This document shows, one piece after another, positions 1 through 10,312 of a stretch of DNA of 64,000 bases. The notes below the pieces were generated by a model. It saw nothing but the letters and a program-made list of their open reading frames with translations. It made no database searches and had not been told where the DNA came from. The translations under genes were made by a program, and so were the position numbers. Each line of letters opens with the position of its first letter. Within the stretch, counting starts at the first letter, position 1. Origin of the DNA: Echinostoma caproni (lineage: Eukaryota > Platyhelminthes > Trematoda > Plagiorchiida > Echinostomatidae); NCBI GenBank assembly GCA_900618425.1, contig UZAN01039920.1, positions 19,039 to 83,038 on the forward strand, given 5' to 3'.

Positions 1-2205
1 CCAGAGCCTTTAGAGTGCCTTTACCATGACATGTACCACCCACTGATCCCCCCGAATGGGTTGGTTTACAATGTGCGTAAATAAAGATGCGCATTCAGCT
101 GCACTAGGTTACACCCGAGAAGACAACATGCATGGCGAATGCGATTTCTTTCTACCGAATAATATTCCATGCACAACAGAAAAGACGAATGACTGATCCG
201 TTCGGTGGGATTCACGGATANTGGCAACACAACTCAGGCATCCCGGTAGAAACCACATGGGATTAACAACCCTGCATCCCGTTTGGGTGCGTAAATCTCA
301 GCAAGAGCAAAAAACAGCTGCGAGTCACAACAGTTTTCAGTTCACTTTTTATTCTCGTAAGTGACTAGGTCCATCCTACTGTCGATACTCGCTGGGTTCT
401 CTCATATCTTTTTGTATATAGCTTTTCAACCATCTCTCACACTTCACTAGTTATAATTTTTCTGGAGCAATTCGGACTCAGTCTGAGCATGCGTCAGCCC
501 ATNGTTTTGGTAGACAAAAAACGTTAACCAACCAAAGCGTGACCTGTGTCTTTGTCTGGGCCCACCCGCCAACTGCTTCAAACAGAAGTAATAATTCGGT
601 TGTTCAACGGTGTACATCTAATGATATTTATCCTCTTGGTTTATAAAATAATGTCGGAATTCAGTTAAAAGTGAGGGAAATATTGTTGGCAAAGTCTGGT
701 CAGTAGAGCGTGAAATCTAGTACGAATTCTTTAAGAAGAGCAAATAAAAAATATGCAGTTATGGTAACACTATTCCCAATAACAGGCGATGGACCATGCT
801 GATTCATATCATTCATAATTTCAAGCTGAATGAAAAGAAATCGGATACATTGTTTTGGCCTCATTTACGACAATTACTTGCAAAAATTACCTAGCTTACG
901 TTCGAAAATCTTGTCAACACATTCCTCAATGATGATGGCTTCAATTGATATGGCATGCACTTGCTTATCTTCAAAATTAGAAATTTCTTAATTACTTCCG
1001 AAGGTTGAAAATAGGTAACCCGGTCCCGAATGTGGTCCTCATACGGCGGAACACTATTTGGTAAATAGTGTACTAACATAATCTATGCAGCCACAGAAAA
1101 CTCGATGCTATCCGAGGCTGCACCTAAGAGTAAACGTCATGTAAAACTGACAGTATCCCTTAAATTTCTCCCATTTATCTGGTCATGTTTGGGGTTTTAA
1201 AAGAAAATTTAAGGTAATTATGCTTAGTAGGGAGATATTTTGATCCAAGGTTATTCGAACAATTTACTGAGTGGTACAGAAACTCCCTTTGAGGTGGTCC
1301 AAACGAGACACGCTAGGAAACACAGACGAAAAAGTCTTTTTCTGGCCCAGTGGACCAAGTAATTGTGATCACATTTCCACAAATGGAACCCACTGGCTCG
1401 TTTGCTTCCGGCTACAGGGATTAGTTCACACACGCGCACATACACAAAACAAAACGGTAGCCGACAATTTGTACATGAAAATGAAATCAATCGCCTAATG
1501 AAACAATTTACAGATGGATAGAATTTCAGTTTTGTATTTTTCTAGATTAACACCTTACATTTAATTTGCATAATAATGTCGTATTATTGTAGTCGGTTAT
1601 CTTGTAGATGTCATCTACTTTACATATTCTCTTTTAATGATCACCCAGTTAGAAGGACAAAACACAGAAACATTGCAATAACAATTCTTTGTCAACGACT
1701 GTTTTGTTGGTGAATCTATATTAAATCTGATTAAATTGTAACGGCCAAAACTGAACATGGTTATGTGATAAATTTATGGAAATTAAACAAAAACATAAAA
1801 TTTTTCGAATGAAACTGCTTTACGCGTTAATTTTGTTTATCACGGTTCTTTTTCTATCGGTTGCTTAGTTCAACTGCGTTCCAGTTTATTAAACTGTTTT
1901 TCACAAAAATTAGTTATTTGGTCAACAAATGTCTATTCGGATCACTACAGTCATTGTTTTGTGAGTTTGACGTTCCATTCACGGACAATCGCACTTTCAA
2001 TAAGAATGCTTAGGAATTTGAGCATACTGCTAAGAAAGTAAAATGACGTTTCCATTAATCCTTTTGTGTTTCTCGAATAAAAGTTCGGCTGGTTTTTCAG
2101 TCATTCAGTTCCACTCAAAGTTTTCACACAGGATTGATGTGGCCTCAAGTTTTAATATTACCTCAGATTTGTTATCCACTATGGAAAATGTAAATAGCGT
2201 CCCAC
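1..2205. other. AT-rich non-coding sequence
   Basis: No coding exon, RNA gene or recognisable repeat is seen here. All open frames are short and lack family resemblance. If the proposed last NPF exon at 2206-2215 is real, the lower part would be its 3' UTR and flank on the minus strand; an AATAAA hexamer on that strand lies at 1885-1890, about 320 bases beyond the proposed stop. Single Ns occur at 222 and 503. Confidence 0.5.
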
Positions 2206-2215
2206 TTAACCAAAC
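2206..2215 (-). CDS. Candidate last coding exon of the NPF-like gene (Arg-Phe-Gly-stop)
   Basis: On the minus strand an AG acceptor at 2217-2216, preceded by a modest pyrimidine stretch, is followed by G TTT GGT TAA. Joined to the donor at 5393 this completes the split Arg codon and gives R-F-G-stop, exactly what an amidated RF peptide needs: Phe followed by Gly as amide donor. It is the only place in 1-5390 on this strand where AG is followed by R-TTY-GGN in the right phase. The pattern is short, however, and I expect about 0.3 such matches by chance in that length, so one hit is only suggestive. A usual NPF precursor often continues with a dibasic site after Gly; here the stop is immediate. 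The true exon may instead lie outside the window. Confidence 0.25.
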
Positions 2216-5200
2216 CTCAATGGGGATTAAATACATCTTTGGAAGTGTTATTTATTCTTTCTGGTCTGTGAAGCATACTCTTGATGCGTAACTTCGCACG
2301 AAGCTTTGCTGTGCCACGTGTTTACAACGATTACAAATTAGAGTTCTTATTTTTCTCTCCAGTTGATTCTGAAAACATGAAGCGTTTACTCCCTTGATGT
2401 TTTATCGAGGAAGCAAATAACTGATATAACCTCAGCACCGATAAAACCGTATGAATTCCAAATTATAGACTTTTTCACATTTTATGATTGGATTGCGCTC
2501 ATACTGATAGATTTCATCAATGCAGATTTCGCTCCGGAACAATGCTTGAGAAACTCTTTATCAGCGGTAGCTTGACAGGTATGAAGCATGCACTCGCACA
2601 GCTCAGTTGGTAGCAAAGTGTATAATTGAATCCCGTGGGGAGATTTACTCTTTAGTTGTTACCAAATTAGCTCAACCGCAATTCGAAATAAAACGGCAAT
2701 TAATCGAGAGAAAACATTCGAGCATTTTGCCAGTTCAAACTGCCCTTGAAACCATGGAATATTCATGGTTTTTTGGGTCTTGTGTTTTTACAAACGCGAT
2801 TTTCGTATGTTAATGTCATCCGTTATTATCTGAGGCATTCGCATAAACATATGCAAATAGTGTTATACAGTGGATTCAACTGAGGTGGGTACAGATTTAA
2901 CAAAATATGAAATAAGCCTAATACAAACTTTGAAAAGAAGCCAAGATTACCTAATCGAGACAATTAGGTAACGATAGATGATCGAAATATTACGATAATC
3001 GTTTTAAGCCGTTAACTGTTAATTAACTGGAAACACAGGATCAAACTGATCGCTTCCTCAAAAGTGGTTGATGAAGGACATACTCTTATATGTGCACGTC
3101 ATATATATTGCACCCAATTGAAAACTTAAAACTTCTGAAAGCAGTTTTGGGGTGAACAACCAAACCAGACGTTTAATTAGCACCATTGATTTGATTGCTT
3201 CGGAGCAAGAGTACATGAAACAATTTACTGCCGATCAGCGTCAGAGAGAACACCTTTTGCCTTCAGAATGTTAACGAAAAATACGGAGGGCAGTTTTGCA
3301 TTTGTTGTATAAATAAGGAAAACCTGTGTGAGTGTAAAAACAATTTTGTTTGATGCAGATCAAACAAACTTCCAATTATCAAAACAATAGGAAACATAAT
3401 TATCAAACACGGCCTAAGACAAATAAACTATGTTCGACACCATTTTATTCAAATGCCTTCAGTTTAAAACTTTGTTTTGATATGTTCCCGCTGGAAACGA
3501 ATGACTTAAAGGTAGGCACATAGGTATTTATAAGCTTTACTGAGTGAATGCACTGAGATATTTGACGAATCATTGCTTTCTAATCATTTTTTCAAAAATG
3601 GGCAAATTGAAACGGCTAGTTCAACTTGTTTTCGTTCATTATGCAATAATAAGTAAGACACATGTAGGGATCGTGCGTGGTCGATCCATTCTTACAAAGT
3701 ACTGCATTGAAACTCGAAAATCAGTAACTGTTTTTCGGCTCGAGTCTACTGCCTGTTCAGTTTAGCTCATTTACTTTTTTAACCGTCTGAAAGTACGTCA
3801 CTTTGAACAGCAACGTTCACCCGGAAAAAATTTACACGATCCACTTCAGTGGCTGCATATATCCGAATTGCTAGCTGTTTCATTGCGAGCCATTTAGCGC
3901 TGATTTTGGGTACATAGACACTGGCCAATTTGCAGTTATATAGTAGTTTTGATCATAAAAAGAACGCATAACGCGCGTTTGCTTGTGTTTACAATTGGAT
4001 GAGCCAATTTAGTGCAAAGAGAATGAATTCAGAATAAAAACGTGCATTTATACGGAAGTTACTGAATGAAAAATACTTGATTGTCATATAAATTCACCAC
4101 TATTTTACATATAATAAATGATTTGCACTACACCTATCTGAAGCATTTCTTAACTCACACATAAAAATGACAAGAACGGTAAATTGGTAAATTACTGCAG
4201 GATAGCACTGAGATGAGCGAGATCCGTTGCGCGCCACAAGCTCGCAAATTTCGTTTGTGCTATATCGTGCATTTCCAAAATGAAAAACGGTCTGATCAAC
4301 TGCCCCGTGGCTGAGTGAGTAGTATGTTAGTGTTCAACTTGTTACGTCCCGGATTCGATCCCGAGTTGGGTCGATGGATTTGCACTCCTGACGAGACCAG
4401 CCCAGGTACAAACAGCTGTCCAGTGCTTCCTAGCTTTTCAGTTCACGCATCATTTACATGATGACTTCATCGTCTAAAACATGCTGATAGGTTCACTTCT
4501 AGATGTTGTAAGGTGCATTGTCAGATGCAGTCTAATATTAGAGTTATACACGTTTACACGGTGACTTTAAAACACGGAATAGATTCCCTGTCCGCCTGAT
4601 GTATGTGTAGATTAAATAGTGCTAGAACGCAAAGCTATTTTTTCACTAAACTGGTACGATCTAAAAATGCTAAATATTACATGGGTGACTGAAAACAGAG
4701 GCTTTCTAAGCAAAACAGGCTCTTTCGAATATGATTTATGTAGAGTGATTTTACTGCTGGCACAAACATATATTATCATGCTTATAAATGATCGAAGATG
4801 GCGTGTAGAATGACAGATGGTGGTGTTTCATAAGGAACTAAACCCTACAATATCCCAACCGAGGAATGATTGTATGGAGGGATGTCTTTAGATGAAAATG
4901 TGAAGTAACAGTACTTTAAACTGCTGAGATCTAAAATTATTTTGCAGAAGTCTGGCGAGGACAATAAAGAATATGATATAGTCGTTCTTTCTCCGTAATT
5001 AAGTTATCCGCGTTATGCAGATTGCGTTATTTTTTGACGATTACTTTTTAACATGCATACGTATTTGTACTGTGCAATGAATAATAATAAATAAACAATA
5101 TTTAAATCGAGGGAAAGAATGTATGAACTGCTTTTATCTAGAAACTTTCACGTGAAGAATAGAGAAAAAAACATTCTGATTAACTCAAAAGTTTTATGCT

Positions 5201-5393
5201 GTACATCAAAAATGCTTACATTGTTCCCGTGAACGTATTGCATTTCAATATAAAAATCTGTGGGTAAAAAATATGAAGTACAACAAGTAAACGACGATGC
5301 GTTTGTATTGGTCCTGTTCAACTGGCAGTAAACCCGCACTTTTTTCGTATCTAGCTTGGTGACACCCTCGACAAGTGGAGTGTTAGTACTCAC
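2216..5393 (-). other. Predicted phase 2 intron of the NPF-like gene
   Basis: The donor (GTGAGT at 5393-5388 on the minus strand, directly after AG) is a full consensus match. The 3' boundary at 2216 is only a candidate, and the intron could be longer. The interval holds a plus-strand tRNA-derived SINE (4300-4440) and otherwise AT-rich sequence without convincing ORFs. A tRNA-like patch at about 2590-2640 is too short and degraded to call. Confidence 0.4.
4300..4440 (+). repeat. tRNA-derived SINE
   Basis: A pol III box A-like stretch (TGGCTGAGTGAG, 4308-4319) is followed 31 bases later by a box B-like stretch (GGATTCGATCC, 4351-4361), the arrangement of a tRNA head. Downstream comes a non-tRNA body at 4385-4440 (GACGAG ... 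CAGCTGTCCAGTGCTTCC). The same body with substitutions occurs at 55370-55425 behind another tRNA-like head, which shows that this is a dispersed family rather than a lone tRNA pseudogene. It lies inside the predicted NPF intron, opposite to the gene. Confidence 0.6.
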
Positions 5394-5950
5394 CTTGGTC
5401 TTCCGTAAGTCAGATAATAGGCCTCCATTTGTTGGATCATTTTGGACAAGGCAGTCTCATCATTGAACAGTGCCGTGGCCTGACGTTCTATTGTTTTCTT
5501 CAAATTGTCATCAGTCAATTTGCTGGCTTCTCCTACTTCATCTGGATCCGAATTGTAGTAATCAAACATGCGGTGCCGAGCCCCGCGAGATGAAATTTTA
5601 CGTTTTGCTGCGGTTATTCTGTCATCAGATTCATCTATGCTCGCACGAGGCAGAGGGGTCCAGCTGGGATACATTTCCATTCCATTAGGGTTCGGATATG
5701 CGGAAATGTGCATTCCAGTTACACTGAGACGTGTACCGAACCATTGTACGGATGTGTTTAGAATGAGCACCAAAATTAGAACCGAGCTGATGTGGACCAC
5801 GCTTAAAGACCCAGAGATTCGGCGAGGCCATAGAGCTGAACAGTTTCGAGTTCTAATCTGAAAGTGAGGTCCTTCCGTTGAAAGTTCTGACTGGCCCGGG
5901 TGAGCACACTTAGCCCTTGCGGTTAACATGTGCGATTGGGTCACGTTCAT
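5394..5950 (-). CDS. Neuropeptide F (NPF/NPY-family) precursor, main exon
   Basis: This exon encodes most of a precursor for a secreted, C-terminally amidated signalling peptide of the NPY/NPF family, made in neurons and read by G-protein-coupled receptors. Residues are counted from the TTG at 5968 that opens the frame. Residues 55-71 form a hydrophobic core (SVLILVLIL) fitting a signal peptide. Basic processing sites follow at 122-124 (KRK), 131-133 (RHR) and 157-158 (KK). The exon ends EAYYLTYGRPR, the flatworm NPF C-terminus, with the final Arg codon split after AG by a GTGAGT donor at 5393. A phase 2 intron inside this Arg codon is a known hallmark of NPY/NPF genes. Cleavage after KK would give a 35-residue peptide ending in Phe; known flatworm NPFs are about 36-39 residues. 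Tyr is kept at position 10 from the C-terminus, but position 17 is Met. The in-frame ATG at 5950 leaves about 50 residues before the hydrophobic core, too long for a signal peptide. The exon therefore probably begins at an acceptor, for instance after TTTCAG (exon from 5857), with the start codon in an unseen upstream exon. Confidence 0.85.
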
Positions 5951-5968
5951 AGGTGTCTCAATGCGCAA

Positions 5969-8235
5969 AGGACCTCATATAGATGCCACAAGCTCTGTTT
6001 GGTCTATTAGTAGGCTGAGAGTGAGTAAGATGAGAAGAAAGCAGTAAATAAATATGAAACGCAGTCACCGAATCAACACCGAGTGTCTGAGTACGGCTTT
6101 GTTTTGCAGGAGACTAGTTCCAATGGGAATAGGGTATTAAAGCAAAATACAACCGCACAACTCTGGCCAATCAGCACACAGTGTGATAGTAGCAAAGATT
6201 CATTGGATAAGACGACACGTCGTAAGTGTCCAAGTGATATCACAAGAACAAATTACTAATTAAATGTGAATCAGACAATATTGGCTCTATGTCCATCTGA
6301 TAATTGTTGATGTAGGAATAGTTTTAAGGAATATTTTTGAAATAGACCAACAGAATCAGTTTACCTTTTCCAAAGTGAAGGACACTGCTCTTTAAATAAC
6401 TTTTAGGAAGTGGATACTGAAATGGGGAATAATAAGCATACAAAAAGGCTACACTTGAGAGTATCGTAACTAACCTTTAGGTGTGTATGTTTTTGCTATT
6501 AGTAGTAAAACCTGAAAAGGCGATATTGAATAGCAAGTATTCTCTGTCAAAATACATGCTATTTGGGTGAACAGAAAACGACAAAACTGTCTTTTTAATG
6601 GACATAGGCAGACACATTCCAGTTGTTGCACGCAACTAATTTACAACCGAACAGGCTATGATTGACATAGCCAGCGAATCGTTCCGCTTTTTACAACTGT
6701 GGATCGTCTATACGCAAGCTTGCATCACTTTCGACTGTGACTGGATGGTTGGATTTTGCCAAAGTTAAACCTAGTTCCACCGCTTGTCAATTTCCAACGC
6801 AGATTAGGTGCACTTTCATGCACTGCTTCGGATTAATTTTCTCGCAAAATCAGTTCACGGCTTTCAGGGTAGAAAGTCTTTACAGACGCAATGTAACTGA
6901 TTTATTGGTTATATGGCTTTGTCAGACGGTTGAAATAATCTAAAGATAGAAATGATAACAGCTTATGTATCCAGATATTCTGACATATGTTGCATCGTTA
7001 TAGCCCAATTTGGGTTCAAACTTGCGTCTACAGTTGTATTTGATGTGAAAGATCAATTGAAACGCGACATTTTGATCAACTATACACTGCTATGTTTTGC
7101 AATGACAATTTATTTACGCTACATTGAGTAGAGACAATACAAGAAACCAATTTATCCATTACCATTCTCTTTTGATGATCTTTTTGATGGTTTACTTCTC
7201 TGTTTCACGATGTGACGCATGTACAATCACCAAATATTGATAAGGAGATAACGTCAGAAAGTATGGCATCCTTCTTACACACGGGTTAATGATGGCTGGT
7301 GTAACCTAAGCTTCTTTTACTTTAACTATGCCCCGATGTTTTACGCTTCACAACTCGGGAGTTGTGGAATTGATAATTTAAAGAATTCATCAAACATTGA
7401 AAATTTCTATCAATAATACATGCTTTTTCTTTTTTAATTTCATGTTATACAGCTTTGGAAATGACAAATTACTCGTGAAATTATTGCCTATTACACAATT
7501 GGCTAAATCAAAATCAGGTGAACGAATGATAAATAACGGCGGTGTAACTATCTTAATACAAAAGTCCTAAACCAAAAGCGGCTATTAAAAAAACAATACA
7601 GATGTGCAAAAGAACATACAAAGGAGATGAACCGCAACGAATTATGAATACATTTGTTCAAACTAACTATTCAATGTTAGATCATTTTGTATCATCCCTG
7701 TAGGTGGTATACAGAAAAGAAATACATGTCACGGTAATTGCTGGTTAGTTTTCAAATCCAGTCTAGCTTGTCTGAATAATCGGAGACAAATATGAATCAA
7801 ATTAACTGAACCATGATTTTTGAGACAAATTACTTCCGGTCTTCCACCCGAAAGGCTGAAGGATTTCCATTTATGCGTGTTAAGGCACAACATTCAGATA
7901 AAAAGTCACTTAGAAATCATAAGGTGCCTGATAATTCCGTTACCGCGACCCCGAAATCCGGTATTCATCGGCCACAGGGTTAGAGCTTCTATTGACTACG
8001 TGTCCGTGAACTAGGACCATCAAAGTCCGCTTGTGTCTTGGTATACACACCTTGGGGCAAAATAATTGCACGTCCTCCATACTCCAGGCTTATTGACTTA
8101 TCATCTCACTCTCACACATACGATCATCACCGTTTTGGCTATGTAGACGGCCACCAAAAGGTCAGTAAAACACTATTTTTCATCAAATTATTGTTACTAT
8201 TAAGGAAAATATATTGAAGCAACGGAATTTTTACC
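5969..8235. other. AT-rich sequence, probable 5' side of the NPF-like gene
   Basis: An in-frame stop at 5977-5975 closes the NPF frame upstream. Any first exon carrying the true start codon should lie here or further up on the minus strand, but I cannot pick one out. No repeat family or RNA gene is recognised. Confidence 0.4.
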
Positions 8236-8555
8236 ACGATAAATGTATTCCACCAGCATTAAAGTCAACATATAAAGCCCTTTTATTACTATCTGTAATA
8301 ACTTGACTGTTTCCATCTTATTCCGCTTACTAATCAAACGTTCACGATTTTCGTGGAATATCTGGAGTGGTTTCGCACCTTGCGAATAAGAATATCCCAA
8401 GCATTTTCTATCGGGTTCAACTCCCAACTGCAAGCAAACCACACTACTATTTTGATACTACTTAATACTGATGAGTTATCTTTTAAGTAAACCAACTCGA
8501 GGTCAAGATTGGAAATGGCCTTAGAGTAATCATTCGACGCCAATATAAGCATAAG
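8236..8555 (-). pseudogene. Tc1/mariner-like transposase remnant, C-terminal part
   Basis: Minus-strand frames keep the end of a DDE transposase. A KDNSSVLSS stretch matches the second catalytic Asp motif (usually QDNxxxH). ELNPIENAWDIL matches the (D/E)LNPIEN(L/V/A)W block carrying the catalytic Glu. A C-terminal FNAGGIHLSW, read in another frame, matches the closing GGxH block of the family. Only about 24 residues separate Asp and Glu instead of 34 or so, so roughly ten residues are missing, and the frame shifts at least twice. The catalytic first third was not found upstream (8560-8800). No terminal inverted repeats were recognised. It is a dead fragment of a cut-and-paste transposon. Confidence 0.65.
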
Positions 8556-9665
8556 GTGCCGTTCCTATATATGACAACAGCACACACGAAATGGGGTCAA
8601 TTTATATTTGGACCCAATTCAGTATTCTCTACTGTTGTTTGGTAGCTTCCATTACACAAACTGCTCTAGTCACAGTGAGCTATTTTGATTCACACACGCC
8701 ATAGTTTGATGCATAGCACATGAGACCACCCCTCGGGATCAAGAGGACGTAACAAAATGAAATCACCTGGCACTTCACCTGTCAGACAGTGACTTAGTTC
8801 GAACTACGTTATCTATAGAATGAGGCAAACCGCCACCCGTTTCTAGACATCTTGTTTCTATGTAATGTGGTTAATATCCTGGATTTTGCAAGCGACATAT
8901 TTCTTGCGGGACTGCAACCGAGAACTCTCACATACAAGTCTTTACAAAACTTTTCTCATTTTACACTGATTGTGGTTATGATGATCACTATCTGCTTTCT
9001 CAAGTTTTCAAGATACAAATATGTATGATACTTCATCCTATCATCAAGAAAGGTTAAAACAAATCCTTCGCAAAATTACTCAGCCAGAGAACCCTTCAAA
9101 GCACGTGGAAAAGGGTAAAAGCACACTGCAGAACAATTTGTTATTTTTTAATTACTTGCATTAGTTGATTTTGTCACTACAGTATTTTAACAAGTTTATT
9201 GTGCTTGATTTTTATCAGGCCTAAACAACGTTATATATATATATATATTGTCACCCAATTATTTTGATCGATTGTATTCTCGGCTAAAATTTTGAATGCA
9301 AAACATGTTTTTGTATAGTAAAATAAATATCCTTTAGACTTCACTGCAATGAGTTTGATCACTAATTATTCACGTTTTATTCTAGAAGTTATCATCTGTT
9401 TTCTATGCGTGTTATTTCTTTCCCTTAAATTTTCAGAACTTCCAAAATAGGGTTAAAGTGGTTGCCTAAAATAAACATACCATCTTTGGAAATGAAACAA
9501 GTTCATATAAGTATACATTCATAAAGGATTGTTTCCTTTCATAGTCACACTATCCTGGATCCACTGTGTGCTTTTTCAGCGAATAATATTGCGCTTCCGG
9601 TTTTACTGTTATATTTATTACCCTGTATTTCACGTGTAAGTGATTTTTATGATTTCTGTTTATTT
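8556..9665. other. AT-rich intergenic sequence
   Basis: Nothing recognisable apart from a short (TA)n run at 9232-9249. The part next to 8556 may hold further decayed transposon sequence, but I find no motif in it. Confidence 0.4.
9232..9249. repeat. (TA)n microsatellite
   Basis: About nine uninterrupted TA units, read directly. No associated gene. Confidence 0.9.
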
Positions 9666-9856
9666 AGAAATCGGTATTCGCGAAAAAATCTCTTTTCGAT
9701 ATATCGCATCAAGCGTCTTTATATATCAGGTAATCTGTGTTCGGTACTAGCCGAGCTTTATTGGGCCAATCAGATACCTCTACTATGATCACCTTATACA
9801 TGTAAACGCCTGATGCGATATGCCAGAAATAGATTTCTTCTCAAAATCCGATTTCT
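9666..9856. repeat. Imperfect palindrome / foldback (MITE-like) element
   Basis: The left arm 9666-9721 and the reverse complement of 9801-9856 align without gaps at 42 of 56 positions; both contain AGAAATCGG at the outer end and ATCGCATCA near the inner end. The 79-base centre carries a second, shorter inverted pair (CAGGTAATCTG at 9727-9737 against CAGATACCT at 9771-9779). Nested arms of this kind suit a non-autonomous foldback transposon (MITE) or a hairpin RNA gene. No coding sequence is present, and no clear target-site duplication could be fixed by eye. Confidence 0.6.
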
Positions 9857-10235
9857 ACATTGTCTATGAAACCGTTTTGTGATTCTGTTTATTTACCTGG
9901 TACAAATTTCAGACCAAAGAACGGAATCATTACAAAAAATACTCAACTATTTAATTGATATTCCCGAAAGATGAATATATTCTCACTGAAGTAATTTGAG
10001 GGGACAGTAGTGGACGGTAGCCTCCATGTTTTGCAGGAACGAACATCATCTAAACTCTATCAGTAATCACATTTAACTCAGTTATTTGAGAATAGTGGTG
10101 TGGGATCGTTTATTTTGATTTTAACTGACTATCCCTGAGGTTTCACCTTCATAAACATATCCCAGTTCTTCCAGTCAACCATACACTAGGCTCCAATTTC
10201 GCTCTCTTAAGACATCATCAAGAGTACATATCCAC

Positions 10236-10312
10236 CGGTCCGTCAGGGATTTGAATTCTGAACTCACTGAATAGAAGGCGTCTGTGTTATCACTATGCCC
10301 ACCAGCTCATAC
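10236..10312 (-). repeat. tRNA-derived SINE head (minus strand)
   Basis: On the minus strand GAGCTGGTGGGCATAGTGATAA (10307-10288 and neighbours) resembles a tRNA D-arm/box A, and AATTCAAATCCC (about 10256-10245) resembles box B. Spacing is about 30 bases, as in tRNA-derived SINEs. No full cloverleaf is kept, so it is not an active tRNA gene. Confidence 0.4.

Noticed and set aside
1741..1760. Another possible last NPF exon on the minus strand: TTCAG followed by TTTTGGCCGT
   Set aside because: Joined to the donor at 5393 it would give Ser instead of Arg before Phe-Gly, destroying the GRPRF ending.
2590..2645. tRNA-like words (CAGCTCAGTTGGTAGC and TTGAATCCCG)
   Set aside because: The boxes are too close together and nothing folds into a cloverleaf; too weak to call a SINE.
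5470..5861. Plus-strand frames of 72-97 codons
   Set aside because: Shadows of the NPF-like exon on the opposite strand.
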